From positions 434,001 through 498,000 of the forward strand of contig JAEHOE010000085.1 in assembly GCA_016858145.1 (NCBI GenBank): 64,000 nt of DNA, in the 5' to 3' direction. Numbering within the stretch: position 1 is the stretch's first letter; the number at the start of each line of letters is the position of its first letter. Below, piece after piece: positions 23,801 to 34,100 of the stretch. The translations under genes and the position numbers were made by a program. The notes beneath the pieces are model-generated. The model saw only the letters and a list, made by a program, of their open reading frames with translations. It searched no databases and was not told the origin of the DNA. This DNA comes from Edaphochlamys debaryana. Lineage: Eukaryota; Chlorophyta; Chlorophyceae; Chlamydomonadales.

Positions 23801-26800
23801 CGGCGCTGCCGCCGTCAGCGCCAGCGCCGTGGTCAGCCACGGCGCGGGCAGCGGGTCGGGCGGCGGCGTCCGGGTGACTGGCGGGGGCGACCGCAGCCTC
23901 ACCCACCAGCGCCTGGAGGAGTTGCCGGGTGAGGCCTGGCAGCCCCTTCTGCGCCCTCGCTCCGGCACCCGTCGGAGCCTTCCGTCCTCGGCGCCCCGAC
24001 CGCCGCGCATGCTGCAGGAGGTGCTAAAGAGGTCCCCCGATGCCCCGGAGGCCTCGGCGGAGTCTGGAGGCGTGCCGCTGGCCGTCCCAGCCCGGGCGCT
24101 GAGGCCTCCGTCAACGGCCCAAGACCGCGCCTGTCTCCCGCCACCGCTGTCGCCGCCGCCGCTGCTGCCGCCAGCGCTGTCGCCGTCGCTGTCGCAAGGG
24201 CACCCGGTGTCCGTCGCGGAGGCACGTGTGGAGGTGGAGCGCAAGTTGTCCATGTCCCCCTCGGAGGCCCCTCGGAGGTCCCCCTCGGAGGTGCGCGCAC
24301 CGGCAAAGTGCGGGCGACGCCACCGCCTAGGGTGCTGGTCCATGCAACTTCCTTTCATGCCAGCCTCTGTTCCCATGTCTGACTCAGCGCCAGCCTGACC
24401 CCGCGACCCCCCTTGCCCTCCTTGCCCCTCTATGTTTCAAGCCCATGTCCCCTAAGCCGGAGGAGCCCGAGGCGTGGCATGAGGTGTGGGCGGTCAACGG
24501 CAAGGACCCCCTGACGGGCAAAGACGTTGTCATCCTCACACAGGCGAGTGCTGGTTCCCGGCCATCATCACCAGCCTTGCCACGGCCATCAAAACAGAGC
24601 AGGGTTATGCTGGGCAGAAATGCAATGAAATTGGCCCTTCGGCCACTGGCCTAAGAACCGACCGGAGAGGCTCGGCACCTGGTCTAGCATTCGCGCGTTG
24701 CATTGCTCGGCCGCTTGTCAACTCTCGTCCCTCGTGCCCTCTCGTCCCTCGAGCCTTCCTCCTTGTGCTGATGCTCTTGCCTTGTCACGTGCAGACCGAC
24801 GTCACGGCCAAGGTGATGGCGGAGCGGCACGTGGCATTAGTCATGGAGACGGAGCACCGCCTCGTGGAGCAGCTCTTCCCGCGGCACATTCTGCAGGTGC
24901 GCTTGCGCTACTGCGACTCGCGACCGGCTGTTGTGACCTGGGGGTGGATGGATCGGTGCAGGGGCAGCGGCTAGCTGTAGATAAGACTGGGCTGCCCTTG
25001 CTTGCCCGGCTCGCCGCCATGACGCGGGGCGTTCAGACGCCCCGCCCGCTGTTGGAGCGGGCTTGCTTGCGGCTTGCATGCGCATCCTTAATGGTCCTTA
25101 ACTGCTTTTACTCCTCGCACTCGCGCAGCATATCACGGAAGACTGGATTGCTGGCGGCGCGGCGGAGGCAGCGGCGACGGCTGACGCGCGCGGCGGCGGC
25201 GCATCGCGCTGGCGGCCTGTCGTTCGCGACTGCAACGCCCTGGCCACCTGGCACCCCGAAGTGACACTCCTGTTTGCTGACATCAAGGGTAAGGGGGACA
25301 ACGGGAACGGTTTGACGGCCTGCTCTTTTGCCGGTTGCGGACGCGTGCATGACGGGCCTGAGCCGCTCGACCACCGCCCCGCAGGCTTCACGCCCATGTG
25401 CAAGCAGGTGGAGCCGAGACAGGTGAGCTGGACGGCGTCTCGGTCGGTGCTGCACATACACAGCACCCTACAGAACCCTCCATTCCAACGTGCACGTCTT
25501 TGCCTCTTTCACCTGGAGGACCAATCACCGGGGTTCAAAGTTGCAAACGCCTGACGCCTGGCCGGCACCCTGCTACCCCCCCTCCCCAAGGTGATGGAGC
25601 TGCTAAACGCGCTCTTCTCTCGGTACGACAACAACCTGGACACGTACGGCGTGTACAAGGTGCGTACGGCATGCTTGTCTTTGCACTGCACCTCAGCGGT
25701 GCTCGCTTCGTTCCCTCCTCTGTCCGTGCCAACCCTCACGCACCACGGTCTCACGAATCAGCCCTAAGCCCCGCCCATCCCCACGCCCTCCGCCCAGGTC
25801 GAGACCATCGGTGACTGCTACGTGGCGGCGGTGGGGCTGGTGCACGAGGACGACGATGGAATGGCGGTGTGCGACCGCCGCAGCAGGCAGGACCCCATGC
25901 ACTCGGAGCGGGCCTTCGCCTTTGCCAAGGTGCGACCCCGCCCGCGCATGCAAGCTTCCCGCCTGGACTCGACCCGCCCTGCGCACCAGCCCACCTGGAC
26001 CCACAGCGCAAGTCCGGCTGCGCACTCAAGCGTTGTTGCCCCTCCTGCTGCCCGTGCCTGCAGGCCATGCTGGCAGCGGCACGGGAGGTGCGGCTGCCGA
26101 CCACCGGCGAGCCGGTGGAGATCCGCGTGGGCATGCACTCGGGCCCTGGTGAGCACCGCTGGAGCTTCCGTGTTGTAATGTTGCTTCCACAGAGAAGCTT
26201 GCCGCGCAGTCATAGATCCCGCCAGTTGCATATGGTTCTATGCTGACCGGTCCCACCCTTTCTGTCCCGGCCGTAGTGGTCAGCGGCGTCGTGGGCACCC
26301 GCATGCCCCGCTTCTGCCTCTTCGGTACGTCGGCTGAGGCTTCGCAGAGGGCAGCGACACCCCCTGAAATGAGCGATGCAGCGTTCGTGTCACGGCCGTG
26401 GGTTCTGAGGCTGCGCACTTGACGATAGCCCCACCATCCCCGCTCAGGCGACACGGTCAACACGGCAAGCCGAATGGAGTCAACGGGTGGGTGTGCGGAT
26501 GCGGCACGCGTGCAGCGCTGATCCTGTGCATTGCTGGCGTCCTCGGCTCCGGCTGTGCCCTGAAATGATGCCCTTGGCTCCATGTCGGCGCTGCAGCGAG
26601 CGGCAGGCCGCCCTTACTTGGAAACACTCCATCCTTTTGTTTGTGAGAGAGTTCTGACCTCGCCCTCTCCGTCCGCCCTTGACCGCTTTCCAGGTGTGCC
26701 GGGCGCCATCCACGCCAGCGTGGAAACCGTCAGCCAGCTGTCAGGCTGGCGGAGCGAGTGGGAGGACACCGGCGGAGTTGAGGTAAGAGCGGGCCAACGA

Positions 26801-27059
26801 GGACGGGTGTTGGATTGGGGTCTCTTTGGAGGAAGAGGGGCGGGCGCTGTCATTCATGTCGCCCTGCCGCTCCCGCAAGTCTGGACCTGCATGCGCATCC
26901 CAAGTCGCATTCTTGCTCTCCAACGAACTGCAGGTCAAGGGCAAGGGCCTGATGCAAACCTTCTTGTGGCGCCCCAAGCCTGGAGTTGTCACACCAGATG
27001 AACCGCAGGGCCTTGCAGCCCCCTGCGCTGCGGTTTCGTCCATCGAGGGGAGCGAGTGA
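20871..27059 (+). CDS. PAS-domain class III nucleotide cyclase, predicted guanylyl cyclase
   Basis: Predicted to make cGMP from GTP. Seventeen exons join in phase (1224 aa): 20871-21144, 21345-21436, 21539-21791, 21993-22355, 22516-23112, 23239-24290, 24388-24543, 24795-24896, 25129-25288, 25385-25422, 25591-25659, 25798-25929, 26064-26148, 26277-26324, 26448-26486, 26694-26782, 26934-27059. The N-terminus MGILTCFG fits N-myristoylation (Gly2) plus a palmitoylatable Cys6. A PAS domain begins YESLILESSPAIITVFALDG, runs to about residue 216 and resumes at AWHEVWAVNGKDPLTGKDVV (~906). Between them lie ~680 Ser/Pro/Gly/Ala-rich residues. A signalling helix (EHRLVEQLFPRHILQHI) leads to the catalytic domain: metal Asp D1014 (LLFADIKGF) and D1058 (VETIGD), Asn/Arg N1145/R1149 (GDTVNTASRMES). 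Base-selecting residues are E1054 and C1138 (FCLFGD), the guanylyl pattern. One intron (24544) has a GC donor. The exon 1-2 and 6-7 joins are least certain. Confidence 0.85.
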
Positions 27060-29675
27060 GTGAGCCTACGGGGGCTGCCCGGCTACGCAAGCCTCGCCGC
27101 CCAGGGTACCTGGTGCCTGACATCAGTGCCCTGACCTCGTTGCGTGTGAAGCAGAGACTTTGTTACCCGTAGGGACCAGTCGCGCAGAAACCAGCTACGT
27201 AGCGAGCGAGAGGCAGGAGCGTGTCTCCCCCTAAAACCAAGGTGATTCCCTTCATCTCAGTTTTGCAGACCGTACTGACCTGTTGGGCTGTTGTCCCACA
27301 TGAGATCGAGCATTGTAGTTGGAAGACAGGCTTAGGCCAATGGGATCGGCCGCTGTTCTTCATGCCAACCTCGGTGTAGCGCCGTAGGACATACGTGCCA
27401 AGTTCTGGGTAGCGCTCTTTGCATGCTTGGTGTGCGCTCGGGTTGTAGAGCGTGTTCATTGCTAGCCCTGTTTCACTGAGCTCCTGAGGTCAGCAGCTGA
27501 CCGCCGTGCATTACCGGTTGAGCGTGCTGTGTGGGCGTTGCGGTGTGTTATATATGGTGTGTTCGGGACGAAGGGTTGGAAATGCTGGGAGAGTCGGGGG
27601 ACTCAAAGTCCGCCCATGGTAAGGTCCGGTGGGGTTTGTTCGCCCAGCCCGTTTCCGGGATGGAAGTTTCGCTTTTCTTGAACATTCTCAAAATTGTTTC
27701 TGGCGGGCGGCGGCCTCGGGCTATCCATGCGTTGCTCGAGGCGCGACCAAAGGCGGACGAGACGGATAGGGACATGGGGGACCACACTGCGTTAGGAGTG
27801 CCTGTGCCTGTCTGCTGTGCCGGCCCGCGAGCTGTTGGCGTCTTGCTACTTTTTTGAGCGCAAGCTTGGGGCGCTTGATCTTCTGATGTCTGATTCGGCT
27901 ACAGCGTGTTGGGTGTGTGCGCGTGCGTGTCCTGGCCGAAATCTATCGAACACAACTGCTTGCGGGAGGAACCCTCTTGTTCTTTCCCGCACAGCTGCGC
28001 CTGTGCTACCAGTGTGAACATGAGCGCAGCGCTGACGGGATTCCCAGAACTTCGAGTACGATGCAGGAAGATGCACATGAGTTGTGGTTGCCCCGGGAGT
28101 TTCTGTATTATTAGCAGCGGGTGGGGGTGGGGGTGAAGGGGCCGGTGCGTGGGGATGGGCGGTGTGCGGGACGAGGCTCCCCCAAACACGGGCGAAATCA
28201 CCGAGTCCCTCTGAGATCACGTCTCATGCGCCTTGGAATCGGGTGATTGTATGTGAATCCTACCTGGTGCGGGAGGTAGCTCTCGTCATCAAGAGGACAC
28301 GTGTTGAAATGATGGATTAGGGAGCCGCGCTGGCAGCGGCTGTCCTGTCCAGCAGATCTAGTTGTAGCTCGCTCGAAGGCGGCTTTCTTGTTGTTGCTTG
28401 GCAAACAGAGTTGCGCTAGCTATGAATTACCTCAGGAGGTTACGCCGGCAAAACGTTGGAGAGCTTGGCGGACCCCTGCGCGCGCCTTTTGAGCGTGCTG
28501 TGCGCGAACTGATAGCAGGCTGTTGGAGGCCATGCCTGCTTACTGCATCCTGCTTGAGTGGCTGGCCCGATCTGTTGTAGGGCCGCTTCTTTGTTGTTAC
28601 GTCAATGTTACGAACAAAGAGAGCGATGTGGACTTGCGTTGGATCGAGGGGGTGACGAGTGCCTCACGGCGTGAGGATAGACGTGGGGGTGAGCACGGGT
28701 CGAGCTAACCGTGTGTGGGGTGTGCGTATAAAGCGTGTTTGTAGGATACGCGGATGCCCAGGGATACCTAAGCAGGACCCCAGCATCAGCACATCAGTGA
28801 AGGCTGCTTCCTTGTGTGAGCCGAAGTGCGTGGACGGTATGCGGCCCCATGCAACGAAGCGCGCGGTGGGCCGGCCGACGAGCCTGATCCATGGGATGGT
28901 CCTTTACTGGCGACCCTGCGTCGCTGGCGTCGTATCGTAAGCTTGCGACGTTTCCCGCGCATGTCCAACCGCGTTCGCTTGGAATTGAACCCGTGACCTT
29001 GAGCTGTGAAGCGTACTCCAAAACTTAAGCCGCGGATGCCAAATCATTGTTTCTCCAAATTTCTTAGTAATTCGCCGGCCGACCACAAGCGCGAGGGCCT
29101 CGCGAGCACTCTCGAGCTACTCTCGAGCTGCTCTCTCAGCGTCTCGAGCGACAACTTCTCCACTCCGGAGCGGACCTAGTGCCAGCGGACTGCGGCGCGG
29201 AACGGATTGGCGCCAAAACTTCCCGCGCGTCGGATGTTTACGACGCAACCGGAGCTTGGGGGCTTTATTATATGATCGGCTGGCAGCTGTCCTGTAACGC
29301 TTGACGTGCCGGAGACGCGTAGTGACCTTCGGTGAATGCAGAAGAGGATGCCCGATGCAGCCAGGGCTGCCGCTTGCAGGTAGGTGCGAGGATGAACATC
29401 GAGGCCAGGGTCCGCAGCATTGAGACGAAATTGCGACGCTCTACGCAGGCCTGTCGATAGTAGGTGGGTCTCTTTTTCCACATGGTGCTTGAATGCTTAA
29501 CTGCACACACTTGTTGAGTTACGGGGCTGCAACTGAGGTCAACACTTGCCGCTTGGCGCGGCGGGCCGGGGCTGGGCGGGGCGAGGCGGGCCGGGGGCGG
29601 GGCCGGCGGGGCTGGGCGCACTGACACTACCCAGTGCTGCCCAGGGTACACAGTGCTGCCTTCTAGTCTCGCCTG
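27060..29675. other. Intergenic, repeat-bearing; no gene recognised
   Basis: About 2.6 kb between the cyclase and the LINE. Open frames are short and without motifs. It contains a tRNA-like relic (28975-29045, minus) and, just before the LINE, a strongly G-rich plus-strand stretch at about 29557-29620 with many GGG/GGGG runs. Confidence 0.5.
28975..29045 (-). repeat. tRNA-derived relic, possible SINE head
   Basis: On the minus strand an A-box-like CGGCTTAAGTTTTGGAG (29032-29016) is followed by AAGGTCACGGGTTCAATTCC, whose GTTCAATTC matches the Pol III B box (GWTCRANNC). The T-stem does not close (CGGG versus CCAAG), so a functional tRNA is unlikely. A tRNA-derived SINE or tRNA pseudogene fits better. 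The body and tail were not delimited. Confidence 0.4.
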
Positions 29676-29698
29676 GCCTAGCCTAGCCTAGCCTAGCC
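29676..29698. repeat. GCCTA tandem at LINE 5' side
   Basis: Four tandem GCCTA units plus a partial one, 24 bases before the ORF1 ATG. It could be part of the LINE 5' UTR or a host simple repeat at the insertion point. Confidence 0.8.
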
Positions 29699-29721
29699 GT
29701 GGTGTGTGCTACAGCGTCCCG

Positions 29722-31107
29722 ATGAAGCGGGTTGTCGCCCCCGCGCCGAGTGGCGCGCGGGCCCCGCCTCGCATGTTCCGCATAGCCAGTGTTCCTGCCT
29801 ATCGCGCGGAGCGGGTCGCTGCGCGGACGGTCTCCGTGGTCTTCGAAGCGCGGTTCCCATCGCAATGCCTCCACGTGGCGCGCGGTCGGCCTCAGCAGCT
29901 CTCGGCGGCGCTGCTACGTGCGCTGACTCTGGGGGGCTCGATGGCGGACGCGCCGGCCCTGGTCGGTGCATGGGAGTTCAAGCAGGCAGCCTCGCTGGCA
30001 GTCCACGCTCGGCGGGAGGCCCGCTTCACGCTTCCCCAGTTTGAGGCCCTGAAGCTGCGGCTCAACGAGCACAGTGAGCTGTCGGCGGATGGTCGGGCCT
30101 TCCTGGCCGCCGCCCCCGTCATCCGCTTCCTCGCCTCCCGCGGCACTCTGGCCGCCTGCCTCCCGGTCCGCCCGCTACCCGACCCCCCGTTCGGCATCTA
30201 CACGGCGGGATGGCACGCTGCGACTACCGTCGTTGGCGCCCTCTCCCAGCTGCGCGCCGCCATCCCCGACGTGCTTTCGGTCATCCCGTTTCGTGATCTG
30301 CTGTCCGGCGGCTGCTACGGCGACCGCTACTGCGCCCTGGTTCCCGCTGGCACGGACCTCGGCCTCGGCCCTGGGGAGACCTCCTTCACTCTGGCGCTAG
30401 TCACTGAGGGCTGCCCCGACGAGCTCCTCGAGTGCTACTGCATCTCCCATGATGAGTACCTGGCGATGGAGGCGGCGCTGGCGGCCCGGGCAGCCCCGGC
30501 GGCTCCGGCGGCCCGGGCAGCCCCGGCGGCTCCGGCGGCGGGCGTGCCGACGTGGGCGACGGTGGCAGCGGCGGCGCCCGGGCAGGACCCGGTGGTCGTG
30601 GCCGACGCCGCGCAGGAGGCGGCGTTTGCCTTGGTCCAGCGGCAGACGGCGGTGGCGGCGGCGGAGGCCGCGGCGGAGGCGGGGGCTGCGGCCGCGGCGG
30701 CAGCGGCGGCGGCGGCGAGCGGCGGCAGTGCCGCCGGCGGCAGCGGTGAGGGACGCGGCGGGGCGGCTGCGGCTGCCCCTGGCCCTGCGGCCCTGGCCCT
30801 GGGTGCGCCCCCCGGCCCGGCCGGCCCCCTGCCCGGCGACCCGCAGGAGCCCATGGCGGTGGACACTGGGGCGGATCCCCTCCTCCTGGCCTCCCTGCTC
30901 GCGGTGGCCGCCCCCGACGCGGCGAGGGGGCTCCCGCTTGCCCCCGACCCCAAGCGCGCGCGCGCCGCGCCGCCCGCGGCCGCCCCCACAGGGCCCCCCG
31001 CTGCTGCGGGCGCCGCGGACTCCGCTGGTGACACCACGATGGCGGACACACCCTGCGCTGGGCAACGTGGCGGGCCCTCCCAGGCTCCCCCCGACCCCAC
31101 GGTCTAA
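29722..31107 (+). CDS. LINE ORF1 protein (Ala/Pro-rich, probable RNA-binding/gag-like)
   Basis: Uninterrupted 461-aa ORF starting at the first in-frame ATG (29722). The first ~255 residues look globular (ARTVSVVFEARFPSQCLHVA; FTLPQFEALKLRLNEHSELS; YCALVPAGTDLGLG). The rest is low-complexity Ala/Pro/Gly (APAAPAARAAPAAPAAG; GAAAAAAAAAAASGGSAAGG) and ends with short acidic/proline stretches. No CCHC zinc knuckle is visible. Its assignment rests on position: it lies directly before, and overlaps by one base with, the endonuclease-RT ORF. The role is presumed to be RNA binding and RNP assembly. Confidence 0.75.
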   Translation: MKRVVAPAPSGARAPPRMFRIASVPAYRAERVAARTVSVVFEARFPSQCLHVARGRPQQLSAALLRALTLGGSMADAPALVGAWEFKQAASLAVHARREARFTLPQFEALKLRLNEHSELSADGRAFLAAAPVIRFLASRGTLAACLPVRPLPDPPFGIYTAGWHAATTVVGALSQLRAAIPDVLSVIPFRDLLSGGCYGDRYCALVPAGTDLGLGPGETSFTLALVTEGCPDELLECYCISHDEYLAMEAALAARAAPAAPAARAAPAAPAAGVPTWATVAAAAPGQDPVVVADAAQEAAFALVQRQTAVAAAEAAAEAGAAAAAAAAAAASGGSAAGGSGEGRGGAAAAAPGPAALALGAPPGPAGPLPGDPQEPMAVDTGADPLLLASLLAVAAPDAARGLPLAPDPKRARAAPPAAAPTGPPAAAGAADSAGDTTMADTPCAGQRGGPSQAPPDPTV

Positions 31108-34100
31108 TGGCGCAAGCCGCGCCCCCCGCCGCGCCCCGCGCGGCTCGCCCCTTGCGGGTTGGCTCCCACAATGTGCGCGGGCTCCTTGGGCCCGGCGGGC
31201 TGCATGGGCCCCCCACCCAGCTGGCACGGCACGCTCTCCTCTGGCATCGGCAGCGCCTGGACATTGTCTGCCTCCAGGAAACGTGGATTCCCGCCTCTGC
31301 CCAAGCCGCTGCCGCGACGGCCCTGGGTGCCGTCGCCTCCAGCCTGCACTGCGGCCTCTGGCACGCCTTCTGGGCGCCTGCTCCGAATAATTTCTCCGGG
31401 GGCACTGCCATCCTGATTCGGCGATCCCTGCTCACCACCGGCGCGCTCACCTTTCCCGGGGGGGCGGCCGCTCCTGTCGCCTCCCCGGATGGGCGCCTCC
31501 TCCACCTCCCCGTCTCCTGGGGGGGCCACACCGTGCGCCTCCTCTCCGCCTACCTGCCCAGCGGCAAACCCACCCTGCAGCGCGCCTTCATTGCAGACCG
31601 CCTTCAGCCCCTTGCCCAGGGCCCGGGGCTCCATCTCTGGGCTGGTGACTTCAACTTCGTCTGCTCCCCCGCCCTGGACAGCACGGCCGGCGCCGGAGGA
31701 CGCGCGCCTGACGTGCGCACGGCCGCCGCCTTCGGTGCTGCCTGCCCCGGCCTGGGTGATGTGTTCCGCCTTCTTCACCCCTCCCGCCGTGTCTACACCT
31801 GCGTCCGCGGCGCTTCTGGCTCCCGCCTCGACCGCTTCCACGCCTCCGCAGCCCTCCTCCCCTTCCTGCCGGCCTGTGGCACGGCTCCGGGCAGCGCCTC
31901 TGACCACCGGCTCCTTGTCTGCTGCCTTCGCCCTTCCCCTGCGGCCCCGCCGCTCGGCCCCGGACTGCGCCGCACGCGCCTGTACTTTCTTGATCACCCC
32001 GACCTGGTCGACGCCTTCCAAGCCTGGCTTGCCCCCGCGGTCGCGGCGGCCCCCGTCGCCGACAGCGCCTTGCTCCTCTGGTGGCCTTCCTTCAAGCGGG
32101 CGGTCGCCGCCACCGCTCGTGCCCTCAACGACCAAGCCCGCTCCCGCCGCCTGGCTGCCTCCGATGCTGAAGCTGCCGCTCGTGCGGTGGCTGAGGCTGC
32201 CTTCGCCGCCGTGGAGGCGGGCGACGCAGCTGCTGTCCCTGCCGCTGTGGCGGCCCACGGCGCCGCCGCCGCAGCTGCAGCTGCCGGCGCCACGCGCCTT
32301 GCCCGGCGTACCCACCATGCCTGGCTGGGCACGGGGGAGCGCCCCTCCCCCGCCATCACCCAGCACCTGCGTCCCCACGCTGCCGCCCCCCCTGTCACCG
32401 CCCTGCGCTGCCCCGACGGCACCTACGTGACCGACCCCCGCCGGCTCCCTGCCGTGGTCGCTGCCTTCTGGCAGCGCGTCTGCTCGGCGCCCGCCCCCAA
32501 TCCCGGCGCCCGTGCCCAGGTCCTTGCGGCGCTGCAGGCCTCCGGGGTTCGCCTGGACCCGGCGGGGGCGGCGGCTGCCGGCTCCTTCCTTGTCTCCGCC
32601 GACGAGGTCGCCGCCTCGCTGGCGGCCGCTCGCCCCGCCGCCTCTCCTGGGCGGGACGGGCTCCCGCCTGGCCTGTATCACAGCTTCTCCGGCACCTTCT
32701 CTCCCATCCTCGCCCGCCTCTTCTCCGCCATTGGCGCCACAGGCGCTCTGCCAGCTGGCTTCCTCGACGGCGTTATCGTCAGCCTCCCCAAGGCCGGCCC
32801 CGATCCCGCCCGTCCCCCGGATCCTGCCGACGCCGCCAACTATCGCCCCATCACCCTCCTGGACACCGACTACCGCACCCTTGCCCGTGTCCTGAGTCGC
32901 CGCCTGTCACCCCTCCTTGGGGCCTGCTTGGACCCAGAGCAAACCGCCTACCTCCCGGACCGGCTCATTGCCGACAATGTCTTGCTCCTGCAACTCCTGC
33001 CCGAGCTCCTCGCTGCGTCCGGCGGCTCCGCCGTGGTCGCGTTCCTGGACTTCTACAAGGCGTACGACACCATTGATCGCGGCTTCCTCCTCGCCGCCAT
33101 GGCCACCACTGGGGCCGGTCCTGGCCTCCTGTCCTGGGCGTGGACCCTGCTGGCTGGGGCCCGCTCGTCCGCCCTGGTCAACGGCTACACCTCTGCCCCC
33201 GTCCCCATTGCCGCCGGCGTCCGGCAGGGCTGCCCTCTCTCCCCCCTGCTATACCTCTTTATTGCCCAGGCGCTCCTCTCGTGGCTCAAGTCCAACCACG
33301 TTGGCATCACCCTTGACAGCCTCACCATCACTGCAGCCCAGTACGCTGACAACGGCCAGCCCGTCCTCCCCTCCCTGGCGGCCATCCCCGCCTTCCTCGC
33401 CCACATGGACACCTTTGGGGCAGCGTCGGGGCAGCGGCTGAATCTGGACAAGGTCAAGTACCTCTGTGTTGGTGCACCCGCTCCCCCTCCCCCGCTGCCT
33501 GCGGCCCCTGCGGCGGCCCCTGCTGTGGCCGCCCCGGCCCCTGCCGCCCCTCCCCCGTCCCACCGCCGCCGCCGCTCACCGTCGCCCACCTCCCGTGGCC
33601 GCGGTGCGAGGACCCCGCCGCCTCCTCCCCCCGTCCCCGCCGGCGTCCTCCCACCTGCCCCCCCGCCCATCCCGTCCGCCCCGCCCGCGCCTCCCCCACG
33701 CGTCGTCGCGTCGGCTGTGGCGCTGGGTGTCCCGTTCCCCAGCGGCCCCGGCGCCCCCTTCCCCTGGCCTGGCCGCCTCGCTGGTGTCTGGCGAGCCTAC
33801 ACGCTGGTCGCCGCCCTCCCCCTCTCCGCCTTTGGCCGTGCCTTCGCCGCTTCTGGGTACGGCCTTAGCAAGCTCCTGTACCTCGCGGAGTTCCTTGGCC
33901 TCCCCGCTGGCGCTGCCCTCGCCGACCTCGTGCGCTTCACCGCCGCGCTGGTCGACCGGCGCTCCACCCCCGCCGCCCATGCTGCCCACCCCCACGCCTG
34001 GCTGGTCGGCCTGGGCCACGCCTCCCTGGCCCTCCCCCCTGCCGCCGGCGGCATGGGCCTCCTGCCCCTCCCCGAGCACGTCCGGGCTCGCCATGCTGTC

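Noticed and set aside
24445..24654. Independent small ORF starting MSPKPEEPEAWHEVW
   Set aside because: It is the PAS-end exon of the cyclase read past its GC donor.
28975..29045. Functional tRNA gene
   Set aside because: The T-stem and anticodon stem do not pair, so only a relic is supported.
31104..32681. 525-aa antisense ORF across the LINE
   Set aside because: Shadow of GC-rich ORF2 codons; Gly/Arg/Glu-rich with no motif, opposite strand to a clear RT ORF.
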